From Ophiostoma sp. CBS 140.51 (Eukaryota; Ascomycota; Sordariomycetes; Ophiostomatales; Ophiostomataceae), in assembly GCA_029298735.1 (NCBI GenBank), contig JANSLP010000342.1, forward strand, positions 1 through 33,649: a DNA stretch of 33,649 bases, in the 5' to 3' direction. The first letter of the stretch is position 1, and each line of letters starts with the position of its first letter. The position numbers and the translations under genes were made by a program. Positions 1 to 10,084 of the stretch are shown piece after piece. The notes below the pieces were generated by a model. That model ran no database searches. It saw only the letters and a list, made by a program, of their open reading frames with translations, and was not told the origin of the DNA.

Positions 1-186
1 CAGCTGGAGGCGTTCTTTGCAGGCGCCATGACACGGGGCGAGGCACAGCAGTTTGCCGTAATTACGGACGAGCGGCGGCGGTTTGTTCTGGGCGTGGCCG
101 GTGTTATGAATATAGCCTTTACGGGCCTTATTAACGGGCTAGGACAAAAAGGAGTTAACCTCTTAACGGGTACGGCGAATATATAA
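1..186 (+). other. Partial open frame at window edge, unrecognised
   Basis: Frame 1 is open from the first base to a TAA at 184-186 (61 codons), entering from outside the window. It contains a hydrophobic stretch around residues 30-50 (LGVAGVMNIAFTGLINGLG). Composition changes at about 130-190 from GC-balanced to AT-rich, so this may be the intact edge of a gene or transposon whose remainder was mutated by RIP. I recognise no family. It could equally be chance openness. Confidence 0.2.
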
Positions 187-1600
187 TACGATTAATAGAG
201 ACGGTATAAGTGTAGTTAAGAAGCCTTACGTTCTTTATAGTATAAAATAAAGGAAGGATATATAAGGCTAGTTAATTAAAAGGAAGAAATAAAGAGATTA
301 TATAAAAAATAATTCGATAGAATAATTACGAATAAACTACAGAGAGGACTATACGAAGAATAATCCACGGATATAATCTACGAATAATTACAGTTAAATA
401 TATAAGACTAAGGCTTCCTCATAGTAACTTAAATAAAAGACTTAATCGCTACCGATTATTTAAAATATAAACTTATATAAACCTGTATTCCTGTACCATT
501 ATTATATATAAAACCCCGTTATACGTATTAACTATTATTCGACCGTTACACCTTGTTACCGTTTTACTAGAACAAGAACTCCTCTCCTAGACCTGATTAC
601 CTAGTAGAGCCTCTGACCCCTGGGACAGTGTCTTTGTAATACTCTCCGTCTCTTCGCGAGACTTGGTTTGAGATAAACTATCCCATGGGGTGGTGGCGTT
701 AGTTAAGGATATTTTAACCCGTTAATCCGCCAGTTGGTTTTTGGGGTGCTTCCGTTTGTTTTATATATGTTATGAACCATGTACCTCTCTTCTACTTTCA
801 TTTTTATTATGTGACTTATAATACATCTTATAACAGACGTACGGCTCCAAGCTTCCAACCGGTGAAGATATATATAATAATACTATAAATAAGCACCTAA
901 GTACCCTATACATTTTCCAAAAACACTAAAAAATACACGGAAATGAAAAGAAGAAGAAAAAAAACAAGCTACCAATTTCATATACCCTCTCATGACAACC
1001 AAAGAACATCATCATGTAAAGGCCGTCTCTTGATAGACAAGAAGCGCGACATATATTCAATTAATATATAAACTTAGTATAGTTTATCTTTATCAACGGA
1101 GGACAGTCAAGCATGTTCTTCGTGTAGCATGTTATTATAAAAGTTCCTTATTACTTATTAATGTCGGCGTTGTAACACTGTGAAGTCAGAACAGTATATA
1201 AACTAGCCTTATTGTGAGTAAGGACTGTATTGATAAAATATTTTAGTAAACCACAAAGATGCGTTCATGTAGGCAGTTAGCATTCCAATTGACACCTGAT
1301 CGTGTGTGTCTAGTTGTATTACTAAATGTCAATATGCATCGTAGATAAAACACCACTTTACAACTCGAATCATATATAATCTCGTTTTCTCTTACAATAA
1401 GTCGTTACATTGACGCAATATCAATCAAAAATAACAACAAAAAAGAGCGAATGAATACATACGAATACCTACAGAAGAAGGATAACAAAGTAAACTAAAA
1501 AAAAAAACACTTAACAAGGAAACAGTAAACAAAAAAAAAAAAAGAAATAAACAAATAGGGGCCAAAAAAGACTACCACTGTGGTAGATAGTCCTCCCAAC
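187..1600. repeat. AT-rich RIP-like block without genes
   Basis: About 1.4 kb is strongly A+T rich, dense in TpA steps and stop codons in all frames, yet still contains CpG (for example 'ttacgaataa', 'tacgaagaata'). This pattern is typical of DNA hit by RIP, which turns CpA into TpA. No gene is visible. From about 1430 to 1560 it becomes A-rich simple sequence, including an A-run near 1530-1545. It is probably a decayed transposon, but no terminal repeats or coding remnant could be recognised. Confidence 0.6.
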
Positions 1601-1711
1601 TTGTCATCAAGATAGAACAGCACTACCTAGATGCTGCGTATTGTGCCGAATGATGGCTTCCGACAATTTCTCGGAGCCGCGAGGCCCCAGGCCCATCGCA
1701 CCAGTTTTGGC

Positions 1712-2284
1712 CTAGAAATACAGCTTGTCGGCGCCCTTCTTGACGAACCACCATTTCCCTTCAATATAGACATTCCTGTTCTTCTTCTTCTCAGTGTCAT
1801 ATATGACCCAGTTGACTTGGTCAACCATGTCCCGAGCTGGTTTCCACTTGCTCGAGCTGTGACGGCTGCCGGAGGCTCTGTTGCTGTATTCGATAGCACC
1901 ATTCATGTGAATGTGCCCAGAAATGACCCGCTGTTCACCAGCGTAGAACTTGACACTGAGCACATTCGAATGTGTCCCCACAGTGCTAGACTGATGGGCG
2001 ATGGAACCACTTATATGCGATACTCTGGTTAGGAATGTAGTGGAGTTTTGAAACGGAGACTTCGCCATACCTGATGCTGATGCCATTGACCTCCGGGAAC
2101 TGTCAAGAATTAGACTCTGGTCTCTAGTATAAAAATACTCGGAAGCGATTCTCACCTGGGCCATGACGGTTTGCTCGGCCACATCTATAGCAGCCAACCA
2201 AACACCGCCATGGGGGTTGTTGTTGAAGACGCTCATGCGAGCGACATTGCCAATCACCACCAAGGATCTTCTTATAGAAGTCAT
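1712..2284 (-). CDS. Small orphan protein, three exons, 156 aa
   Basis: I do not recognise this protein. The model is exon 1 2284-2156, intron 2155-2100 (gtgaga...gacag), exon 2 2099-2071 (29 nt), intron 2070-2025 (gtatgg...ctaaccag, 46 nt), exon 3 2024-1712. The introns total 102 nt, so the frame is also open if unspliced, but splicing removes a low-quality stretch and gives 156 residues. There is no clear signal peptide or membrane segment. The middle reads as alternating hydrophobic strands (GGVWLAAIDVA, NVLSVKFYAGEQRVISGHI), suggesting a beta-rich fold, and the C-terminus is lysine- and aromatic-rich (KWWFVKKGADKLYF). The start is the first ATG (2284); an upstream in-frame TTG is not a credible start. 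It sits beside the AT-rich block, where lineage-specific genes are common. The microexon makes the model uncertain. Confidence 0.45.
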   Translation of the reverse strand: MTSIRRSLVVIGNVARMSVFNNNPHGGVWLAAIDVAEQTVMAQVRIASEYFYTRDQSLILDSSRRSMASASGMAKSPFQNSTTFLTRVSHISGSIAHQSSTVGTHSNVLSVKFYAGEQRVISGHIHMNGAIEYSNRASGSRHSSSKWKPARDMVDQVNWVIYDTEKKKNRNVYIEGKWWFVKKGADKLYF

Positions 2285-3265
2285 TTTGATTGTAGAAGTG
2301 AGTCGGTGTGGATTGTTGTGTGTGTGATTTGATGGGAAGCTAGGCAATCAAGATTGGAGAATTGCTTGCCAGTGGTGATCGGTGAGACTTGATGAGGAAT
2401 ATGATGAGCTTTATGCGAGGAAAATGTGTCCTACTTATCTGAAAAAAAAAAACTGCTCCGGCTCACGCAACACATCTATGACGGATGCTTAAATGACCAA
2501 AAATAGAACGACACGCGATAGAAAAACAAATAGGAAAGCAAAGAAAAGGCCTTGTATACCATGTAAAACAAAGCGCAACTTCGGAGCGGGCCAAGAGCAG
2601 GCCGTGGACCTGACCGGCCGCGGCCAGCTCCTAGAGCTTCCGTAATTTGAATAAACGCTGGCCGTAGTCACGACCCGGCGCTTTGTGAATATATCCAAAC
2701 AACTCAGACCGCGGACAAAATTTTCACCCGGCGAGCACTCTATGGCTCATGCGGACGTCGCGGCCAAGTAGCCGTCACCAGTTTACAAACGTCGCCATCG
2801 ATGGATCATACGATAGTTTAGGCGGTAGATGAAACACGGAAAAGTTCGCGACCAAATATCTACTTATGATGTTTAGGCGCCTTGAGGTGTTAATATGACA
2901 AAGTGAGGCAGCTTGGCCCGAAACAAGCTACCGGTGCGCACGCGAGGGCTCGGCGCTTAGTTTAGCAAAGCGGACACTAGCATGTTTTTATTTCGCAAGC
3001 CCATGTTCTATGCCTGCTAGGTGCCCCTGTGGATCTCTGGAGTTTACGTTTCTAAAAACAAAATCCCTTAGACAAAAACGGGAAACAGTGTGCGCTGTTC
3101 ATTGGCCGAAAGAACTTCATTCCTCATGTGTTGTTGACGGGGAAGATGTGGGTCGATGTACACGTGACAACCGTAGGGAGACCAGAAAAGAAGGACATGC
3201 CCCGCCACTGATTTTGTAACTAGCACCGACAGCTTCCTTTCTTACTAACTAACCTCCCTCTCAAC
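2285..3265. other. Intergenic region between orphan gene and kinase
   Basis: Nearly 1 kb separates the divergent orphan gene (-) and kinase (+), and should hold both promoters. Composition is balanced from about 2570 onward. No convincing conserved gene was seen: the open frames at 2489-2698 and 3010-3219 are short and low in conservation signals. A pyrimidine-rich leader (cttcctttcttactaactaacctccctctc) lies just before the kinase ATG. Confidence 0.5.
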
Positions 3266-4760
3266 ATGTTTGCGGCCAGGTCAATCACCCTCACCCGGCG
3301 CTCAATCCCTGCGGCTCGGTCTTTTCTGATTCAATCTAGAAAATTTCCTGCATCTCGTCGAGCCATGACTTCTTCTCCGCCCAGCTCTCCTTCGCCGCCA
3401 CACCGAAAATCCAGCATTGGCTGCTCGCCGCGCGAATTTCCCGAGACGGGCTTCGAGGTCATTGAGCCCGAGCTGCAGGTCGAGGAGGAGAAATTGCCCA
3501 CCTACAACAGCGCAGACTACTACCCAATGCGCCTGGGCGACATTGTTGACTTCCACTACCAGGTGGTGGCCAAGCTGGGCTACGGCGCGACGTCGACCGT
3601 ATGGCTGGCCAAGGATCTCAAGTAAGGCGGCCCAAATCCCCAGATGTCGATAACATAAGCTGACACGTGATCCAGCAAGAAACGTCTCTACAAAGCGCTC
3701 AAGGTGCACACCCGCAACGCCCTGTTCGAGCACGAACTGTCGGTGTACGACCGCCTCCAGCGGCCGCTGCAATCCGAGATTGAGGAGGGCGATACGCACC
3801 CCGGACGCGACCATGTGCGGGCGATCGACGAGGTGTTTACGCTCGAAGGCCCACACGGCGAGCACGAGGTGTTTGTGATGGCGCCGCTCGGCATGAGTCT
3901 AGCCACGATGCAGACGAGGCAGCGGACGGGCGCGTTTCCTGCAATCCTCGTGACGCAGGCACTCGCACAGGCCTTGCTGGGACTGGCACTCCTCCACAGG
4001 GCCGACATTGTCCATACTGGTGAGTTCTCTTATTCTCATGTGTCTTTTGCCCGCCCAGAGTGTCGACTAACAGCCAGACCTCCACGCCGACAACATGTTG
4101 ATCGCCATGACGGACGACGCCGTCCTGACCGTTATCGAAGAGAGCGAGATCACGAAGCCGTCTCCACGCAAAATTGTCGGCGACAGGATCACATACGTCT
4201 CGCAGTATGTCCTGGGCGGCGCCGGCCCCCTGACGATCAGCGACCTCGGCCAAGCACGCATCGGCATGGAGCACACGGGTATTGCCATGCCCCTGCAACA
4301 TCGCGCACCGGAAGTGATCCTTGGTATGACTTGGGGACCGTTGGTGGACCTGTGGAGCGTGGGCGTGCTCGCGTGGTCGCTGCTTGAGCCCACGAGCCTC
4401 TTTGACGTGTACGCGGCCGACGACGCCGAGGCAAACAACGCCCATCACCTGGCGGCCATGACGGCTCTGCTCGGACCGCCACCCAAGGAGTTCCGCGACA
4501 AGAGTGCCACGAGCAGCAAGTACTGGGGAGACGACGGTAGCTGGCAGGGACCGGTTCCTCTGCCGCCAACAAAATCCCTTGCTGACCGGGCCACGACGGT
4601 TGACGGTGAGCAAAAAGCCGGCTTCGTCAGCTTTCTCGAGCTGTGCCTCACCTGGCAGCCCGAGGAGCGGCTCACGCCCGACCAGATGTACTTTCACCCT
4701 TGGCTGCACGGCAAGCCTCTGCCAAAGGAAGAGGAGGAGGAGGAGGTGCACATTGGTTAG
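3266..4760 (+). CDS. SRPK-like serine/threonine protein kinase
   Basis: Three exons: 3266-3621, 3676-4019 and 4078-4760, giving 460 aa. Kinase motifs are in order: glycine loop LGYGATSTVWLA (about 104-115), ATP-anchoring Lys128 (ALKV), catalytic loop HTDLHADN with Asp234 and Asn239, metal-binding DLG at 289-291 in place of DFG, APE at 310-312, and the D-W-S helix (VDLWSVGVLAWSLLE). HTDL.ADN, DLG and the N-terminal YYPMRLGDI.. .YQVVAKLGYG are typical of the fungal SRPK-like family, which phosphorylates SR-rich proteins. The long spacer of classical SRPKs is missing, and many such short fungal paralogues exist. The first 34 residues (MFAARSITLTRRS..) are Arg/Ser-rich without acidic residues, like a mitochondrial presequence; starting at Met34 (3365) would remove them. 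It is convergent with the amidase remnant, 68 bp away, and probably lies outside the cluster. Confidence 0.9.
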
Positions 4761-4828
4761 ATCATTTTCTATCGTCCATGTTTTTAATTTGTTCCCCTGT
4801 TTGGTTATCAAATACACGATTCAATGCG

Positions 4829-5590
4829 CTACTCTCCATTCAACAACTCGTCCATCACCTCCGCCACTGCCACGCAGTACTCCTCCGTCAATGGCAGCGT
4901 CACAATCTGCAGGCCCAACAGCGCATTCGCAAACACGTCGGGGCCCGTGTACAACTTCTTCATGTCAGCGTCGTAACGGTCGTACGGAAAGTTGGATATG
5001 TCGGGGTAAGGCGTCTCGGCGTACCATTCCGGCGAGGCCACGTCGTTGAGCGACACGCGTTTAAACGGGATCATTGTCGTCGGCATGTCTAGCGCATTGC
5101 ACACCGCCACGATGGCCGACCTGATGTACTCGCCGTGTGGCGGTGCCGGGTGCGGCATCAGCGCTGTGACGACGGCGCCCAGTCCCAGCGTATTATACGC
5201 GACCACGTACTCTTGCCGCACCATCTTCTTCTGGCGGTGGTTCAGCCAGATCTTTATGGGCGTCAGCCGCCGCTCCGTCTAGCCCGTGTACGTGCACGGC
5301 ACCAGCGGCTCGCCCGACTTTTCGAGCTCCGCCTTGAACCCGACGCCGCCTTTTTGGGTGTACATTTTGAACGCCACCTCGGCCGCCGAACGGTGGATGC
5401 GCGCCTAGTCAGCGCTTAGCTTGACGACCTCGTGGCCCGCCGCGACAAGACGCGCCGCCGTTTCACGCAGGCACCGGTCGAGGGGCGGCGAGTTATGTAT
5501 TATACCGTCGTCGTAAGATTCCCCGTGCCCGTTGAGGGGTCGGTTCCTTTGTCTTGGCCTGTTGTCGAGGCCCGTGGCGGTCATGTTAAA
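4829..5590 (-). pseudogene. 3' remnant of an amidase (acetamidase-like), two in-frame stops
   Basis: The minus strand encodes the C-terminal third of an amidase-signature enzyme: GIIH.SPPLDRCLRETAARL.AAGHEVVKL, a middle helix region, then ALMPHPAPPHGEY, the 'N..D.P....P' segment and a closing ALLGLQIV..PLTEEYC..VAEVMDELL. The stop is at 4829-4831. Two TAG codons interrupt the frame, at about 5405-5407 (after KLSAD) and 5279-5281 (after CTYTG). The N-terminal half with the catalytic Lys-Ser-Ser triad is absent; upstream sequence passes directly into purine-rich DNA. Both stops are explained by single C:G to T:A transitions (TGG or CAG to TAG), as RIP would make. An intact ATG-led open frame remains from 5224 to 4829 (131 codons), but it cannot be active alone. 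Confidence 0.85.
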
Positions 5591-5990
5591 GGAACAAGAA
5601 TAAAATACAGACGACCGTGAAGGGGAAGGAATTGGGGCAAGGGCGTCTCGAGAACGTAAAACAACTTCGTATAAAAGTAGAATAACTTCGCAAAGTAAAA
5701 AAAACACGTAAACCAAGACAAAACAAAAGGGGAAGGGGGGGTGGAGGGAAAAGATAAAAAAAGTGACAAAAAAACGAAAGGGGAGAGCGGTGATAAGTAA
5801 AAATAAAGAAAAAGGAAAGAGAAAAAAAAAGGTCAAAGTATAAGAGAGGAACATCGGAAGAACGAAGCGGGTATACAGAGGGCCAAGCAGCGCAGCGCGG
5901 GAAATAGAGCTAAACCAAATCCAAAGACGCGCTAACCCGAAAAAGGGAAACGGCACATTCGCGAATACATACTGTCGGTATGAATGCACC
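5591..5990. repeat. Polypurine low-complexity tract
   Basis: From about 5640, and most strongly 5690-5840, the plus strand is almost pure A and G, with A-runs, G-runs (ggggaagggggggtggaggg) and very few pyrimidines. It adjoins the truncated end of the amidase remnant. The 194-codon minus-strand open frame here merely reads the tract as Phe/Leu/Ser and is not taken as a gene. Confidence 0.7.
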
Positions 5991-6008
5991 GTACGGCAAC
6001 GATATTCT

Positions 6009-6239
6009 TTGGGAATAGGATGGGCAAGAAGGAGGGAGGCGGCCCGAGGCCGCCAGACCCTTGATCAGACCCACCAAAAGATTGAGGTAATGCCTTGCCA
6101 GTCCATAGAAGAGATCATAATTTTGGCGTATCTGAACTCTGAAGAAGACAAGCCCTTTACCACAGATCAATTATATGTCTTCCTACAAGGGGAGGACATA
6201 CAGGATCACGGTAAGGCATTGTTACATACAAATCGATAG
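6009..6239 (+). other. Short open frame, possible gene remnant, unrecognised
   Basis: A 76-codon frame whose second half (EEIIILAYLNSEEDKPF, then DQLYVFLQGEDIQDHG) has a natural-looking amino-acid balance and sits on a small island of normal composition between the polypurine tract and RIP-like DNA. It has no recognised motif and no intron signals. It may be a surviving exon of a decayed gene or may be chance. Confidence 0.2.
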
Positions 6240-6945
6240 TGTTTTTCTAGTTGTTTAGACCCTCTTTACTTTACAGGTATTTCCACACATACAGTATATA
6301 CTATTACGTATAATATTAGTATAGTATAGAGAGTATAGTTACTCCTAAAGAGACGGATTAAACGGTTATTACCGACCGTTAAAAGACTCTTTAATAATAA
6401 GACGTAAGTGACGGTTACTCCGCAAGATCTCTCGCGGTATAAATACCGAGTTGAATAATATAAGCTATACGGCGCTGTTACCTTTACCTCACTAAGGCCG
6501 AAAGTAACCTTCTTATATAAATACGGACCAATCATATTGACCTCCGTATATACCTCTATTAATAAGACGCCGTAAACTCACTAATATATATATACGGAGC
6601 CGAAGACGAGACCCCGGTCTACGTCCTCTTATTATACGCAGAAATACCCCCGAGACCGTTAAACTAACTATAAATACTAATAAACTTAGACCGCCGCTTA
6701 AAAACAGGCCTCACGGCCCGGCCGCTCCTCCGGTAACTTATTCGAAGCGAGAGGCTCCCGGAGTACCGCTTAGCCAAGGAGCTAGAGAGGTCGCCGATAC
6801 CCACGTAAAGCGACACGATAATATTACTACTATGTCTTATATTTATACTTATCTTATCTATTATATTTTCCCTTATTTATTTATTTTCTTTACTGTAGCC
6901 ACCCGTGGCCTACTACACTCACCGGAATAGAATATTTACTCACTC
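6240..6945. repeat. RIP-like AT-rich block
   Basis: About 700 bp dense in TpA and stop codons while keeping many CG dinucleotides (for example ctctcgcggtataaataccg). No gene is visible. Its right edge joins directly to a plus-strand SINE-type tail at 6946-7042, so part of it may be a mutated retroelement body. No coding remnant could be recognised. Confidence 0.5.
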
Positions 6946-7042
6946 AGTTCTGTGACAGTTTTTTCCCCATGAGGGTTCTGTCTAGCTAGTCGCCAATAGT
7001 CAAGAGTGGCTAAAAAAGGCGGATAATAATAATAATAATAAA
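6946..7042 (+). mobile_element. SINE-family 3' tail, plus orientation (truncated copy)
   Basis: It matches the last ~84 bases of the complete SINE at 26163-26650 in opposite genomic orientation. Shared blocks include AGTTCTGTGACAG, GAGGGTTCTGTCTAGCTAG and TCGCCAATAGTCA, ending in GGCGGATAATAATAATAA. By eye there are about seven differences, including one inserted base. Homology stops abruptly at 6946. The copy is therefore 5'-truncated, or it is the tail of a different retroelement sharing this 3' end. The (TAA)n tail marks the plus strand as sense. Confidence 0.8.
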
Positions 7043-7070
7043 GAGAATAAATTTTGTTACATTCTAGAAT

Positions 7071-7638
7071 CTAAGAGGCAACATCGTTGAACTCGCCAAT
7101 CTCGTACAAAAGAGAAGGCTTGAGTCGGGTAATCTTCCAGCGCCCATCAATCTTGGTATACCTCTGCTCCATGTACGACTTGCCATCACTGGTCTTATCA
7201 ACCTGTTTCTTTAAAGGGTGAGAACCGTCAATATACCGCCCATGGCCCGCAATCTGCTGAAACTCAACCACAATCTCGTCATCCGAGACAGACTTGACAT
7301 AACATTGGCCCAACAAATGTTGTGTGAGCAGTTTCTCGTTTCCCAGCAAGTTGGGTGACAAAAATTCAGCTATGAAGTCGTCTGGGGTATAAGACTTGTT
7401 GGGGATTGTCTCCGAGACGAGGCGGTAGTCAACTTCAATCATGGGACCAACGACTGCTCGGAGACGGGCTGCATCCTGTTCATAGTTAGCGCGACTGTCA
7501 CAGCATGAGTTCAGAAAGTATGACTTGTAGTCAGCATACCTTTTTGTCGTAGCCGTCAGCAAACGTGCGAGCCGTTTGGACAATGGCAAGGTAGTCGTGG
7601 AACTGAAGGTTCTCGGGAATGTACAACTCAAACGCCAT
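7071..7638 (-). CDS. Scytalone dehydratase-like (SnoaL/NTF2-fold) protein
   Basis: Two exons, 7638-7540 and 7475-7071; the intron 7539-7476 ends in gctaac...aacag and is phase 0. The product is 167 aa, close to the ~172 aa of scytalone dehydratase, the melanin-pathway enzyme that dehydrates scytalone and vermelone. Recognisable blocks: HDYLAIVQ..RTFADGYD, EVDYRLVSETIP, DDFIAEFLSPNLLGNEKLLTQH, GHGRYID and KIDGRWKITRLKP. By my alignment the catalytic Tyr30, Asp31, Tyr50, His86 and His111 (Magnaporthe 30/31/50/85/110) and Ser133 (129) are kept, but the residue matching Asn131 is Met135. It is thus probably a dehydratase or isomerase on another substrate, not the melanin enzyme. An in-frame ATG at 7743 would add a hydrophobic N-terminus (LFLVITGTLIYALLGL); the shorter form fits the family. 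It diverges from the transporter across 533 bp. Confidence 0.85.
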
Positions 7639-8171
7639 TGCGACTGAATTTGGCTTCTCAGGTGACAATGAGCTCTTGGAGTTTAAACCAAGCAAAGCAT
7701 AAATCAAGGTACCGGTTATAACTAAAAAAAGGGTCCGTTGCATCCAGAACTCACAACTCGGCTCGGCTGGGGACTTTGTGGGACAGCAAAAGAGCTACTT
7801 TAGATTTGTCAATTACTACAAACATGGTTAGGACGTATTTGGCCCTTCATTAACATGGGGTTCCGATATGGCCACGAGCACGACAGAGCACGACACCCCG
7901 CAGCCGAGTAAGGTCGATTCTCCAGACGTCTTTACCTTCTCCTTGAATTGTGCCTGGATTTTCCCAGAAAACGACGCTGTCCAGAACCCCAGGGTCCTGG
8001 ATCCGTGTGCCAAGCGATGTATAAAAAACAATGTGCTTATTGCCAATTATTTCCGTCCTGTCATTGTTTTGTTTCTCACGATCCACCTTTCTCCCCTCTC
8101 TCGGCGCTCTTGTTATTCCACTTACACGATCTTTCTCTTTTCTATTTGCAAGGACGATCTTCAACCATCCC
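7639..8171. promoter_or_regulatory. Bidirectional promoter region, dehydratase-like / transporter
   Basis: 533 bp between two divergent starts. The transporter side has a pyrimidine-rich leader (about 8046-8150, runs of ctt/tct) before a CCATCCCATGG start context. A frame is open on the plus strand from 7868 but lacks conservation. No specific operator could be assigned. Confidence 0.4.
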
Positions 8172-9808
8172 ATGGCAGAGTCAAAGGAGACGGGCGTCGT
8201 GCCCGTCACGGTGACGCACATTGATACCTCGTCCAAGTTTGACGCCCAAGTGGTAGCCGCCACGATCTCCGACAAAACGGAGACCGTCGGCGAGGCCATC
8301 CGCAACCATCCAATGGCCGTCTTCTGGGCCATTGCCATGTCGCTGACAATCACCATGGAAGGCTACGATACCAACCTGATGGGCAGCCTTCTTGCCTACC
8401 CGCCGTTCGTCGCCAAGTTTGGCCAATACTATCCGGCGCCCATTGACGAGACGCTCATCTCGGGGCCCTGGCAGATTGGTCTCGGCCAGGCGCCAACTGC
8501 GGCGAGGTGCTGGGCTTGTTTTTCACCGCCTACCTTGCCGAGCGTGTCGGACATCGCATGGCCACGATTGGTAGTCTGGTGGCCATGGGCGGGCTCATTT
8601 TTATACCCTTTTTTGCGCCCAACATTGGTGTCCTGTGTGCGGGCCAGCTGCTGTTGGGCATTGTCTGGGGCGTTTTTTCCGTCATTGGCACCATGTACGC
8701 ATCCGAGGTGTGTCCGCTGGTACTGCGTGGCTACCTGACGTCATTTACGGGCGTCGCTTGGACCATTGGCTCCTTCATCTCGTCGGGCATCCTACAGGGC
8801 CTTGTCAACAACACAACCGACTGGGCCTACCGCATCCCGTTTGCCGTCCAGTGGGTCTGGGTTGTGCCGCTGGTCCTCGTTGCGTTCTTTGCCCCCGACT
8901 CGCCCTGGTGGCTGGTGCGCCAGGGCCGGTATGAGGACGCGGAAAAATCCATCTGCCGTCTCACCAAGAACTGTACACCCGAGCTGGCCAAGCAGCGACT
9001 CGCCGTTATCGTGCACACCAACCAGCTCGAACAGCAGCAAATGTTGTCGTCGCAAACGGGCAAGTCTGCCTCTTACCTAGAGTGCTTCCGCGGCACCAAC
9101 CTCGTGCGCACCGAGATTGCCTGTGTCGTGTTTGCGGCACAGTCGCTCGTGGGCCAGGTTTTTGTCAGCAGCCCGACATACTTCTTTGTGCAGGCCGGCA
9201 TCAACCCTTCGGACGCATACAAGTTGGGCTTTGGCGCCAGCGGCCTTGCTGTCGTCGGCACGCTCTTCTCGTGGGTGCTCATGACGTACTTTGGACGACG
9301 GCCGCTGATGATTGTGGGCTTTGCCGGCATGAGCGTCTTGTTGTTGACCATTGCTTTGTTGACCTACCACGCCGTGGACAGCGTCACGACGACGGGTGCA
9401 CTCTGGGCCCAGTCGGGTCTGGCCCTCGCCTAGCTGGTTGTGTACATGTCCCTATTCGCATCGCAGTCGCTGTCCGTGGCCGCCGAAGTGTCTGCCACCC
9501 GTGTTCGCTCCCACACGCTCTCTCTAGCCCGTGCTGCGTACATGGCCTGGGCCATTATTGACGGTGTGATCGAGACGGCTTTGCTGAACCCGACGGAGGG
9601 CAACCTCAAAGGCAAGGCCGGGTTTGTTTGGTTTGGTTTCACACTTTTATTGTTGATCTGGTCGCTGTTCCGTGTGCCAGAGACAAAGGGCCGAACGTAT
9701 GAGGAGCTGGATATTTTGTTTGAGAAAAAGGTGCCTGCGTGGAAGTTTGCCGAGACGCAAGTCGCTATTCTTGGTGACGGCGACGGACATGATAAAGACT
9801 TGCCGTAG
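8172..9808 (+). pseudogene. MFS sugar-type transporter, disrupted by frameshift and stop
   Basis: Family features of fungal sugar/alpha-glucoside permeases are clear: first helix (MAVFWAIAMSLTITMEGYDTNLMG), a cytoplasmic loop close to the sugar-porter motif (AERVGHRMATIG), PDSPWWLVRQGR after helix 6, a second-half loop near YFGRRPLM, and the closing PETKGRTYEELDILFE. The frame is broken twice. Near 8490-8500 one base is missing: the frame leaves GPWQIGLGQA and resumes shifted by one at GEVLGLFFTAYLAER. At 9431-9433 a TAG interrupts the helix between QSGLALA and LVVYMSLFASQS, best explained as CAG to TAG. Without these the protein would be about 545 aa, normal for the family. There are no introns. 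As read it cannot make a full transporter. A sequencing error could explain the deletion, less easily both lesions. Its probable role was uptake of the pathway substrate. Confidence 0.9.
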
Positions 9809-10084
9809 TAAGCTATTTCGAACTTCCACATAAAATAAGGTCAAATCAACAAATTTAATACAAACTATTACCAACTTTGCACGTGTGTACCGTTTTTAAT
9901 CCTGTTCGGTGGTTTTCCCGTGTACAATCTGAGGAGAGCAAACCTTTCGCTTATTTGAAATTTTTTTTTTTTTTTTTTTTTTCAAATAACTGACAATGGA
10001 TAACTGTGTACTTTTAAATACAAAATACGTTTTATATTCTGAAACCAAATAAGACAATCACGACGTACTTGAACCTCACAACCT
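9809..10084. terminator. Convergent 3' region with T22 run flanked by inverted repeat
   Basis: Between the transporter (+) and hydrolase (-) 3' ends lies a run of 22 T (9961-9982). A 9-bp inverted repeat flanks it: TTATTTGAA at 9951-9959 and TTCAAATAA at 9981-9989. Either strand could fold a hairpin with a homopolymer loop. A role in 3' end formation is inference. Confidence 0.45.

Noticed and set aside
3302..3865. 187-codon minus-strand frame opposite the kinase 5' part
   Set aside because: Same reason; it crosses a well-supported intron of the plus-strand gene.
3837..4817. 326-codon minus-strand frame opposite the kinase
   Set aside because: Antisense shadow of GC-rich kinase exons; no motifs, while the plus strand has all kinase signatures.
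5405..5989. 194-codon minus-strand frame rich in Phe and Leu
   Set aside because: Most of it translates the polypurine tract; only the last part is the amidase remnant.
6009..6239. Calling a confident gene here
   Set aside because: Short, no recognised motif, surrounded by decayed DNA; listed only as a possible remnant.
8485..8510. An intron explaining the frame change in the transporter
   Set aside because: There is no GT...AG pair at the shift; conserved residues continue on both sides with a single base missing.
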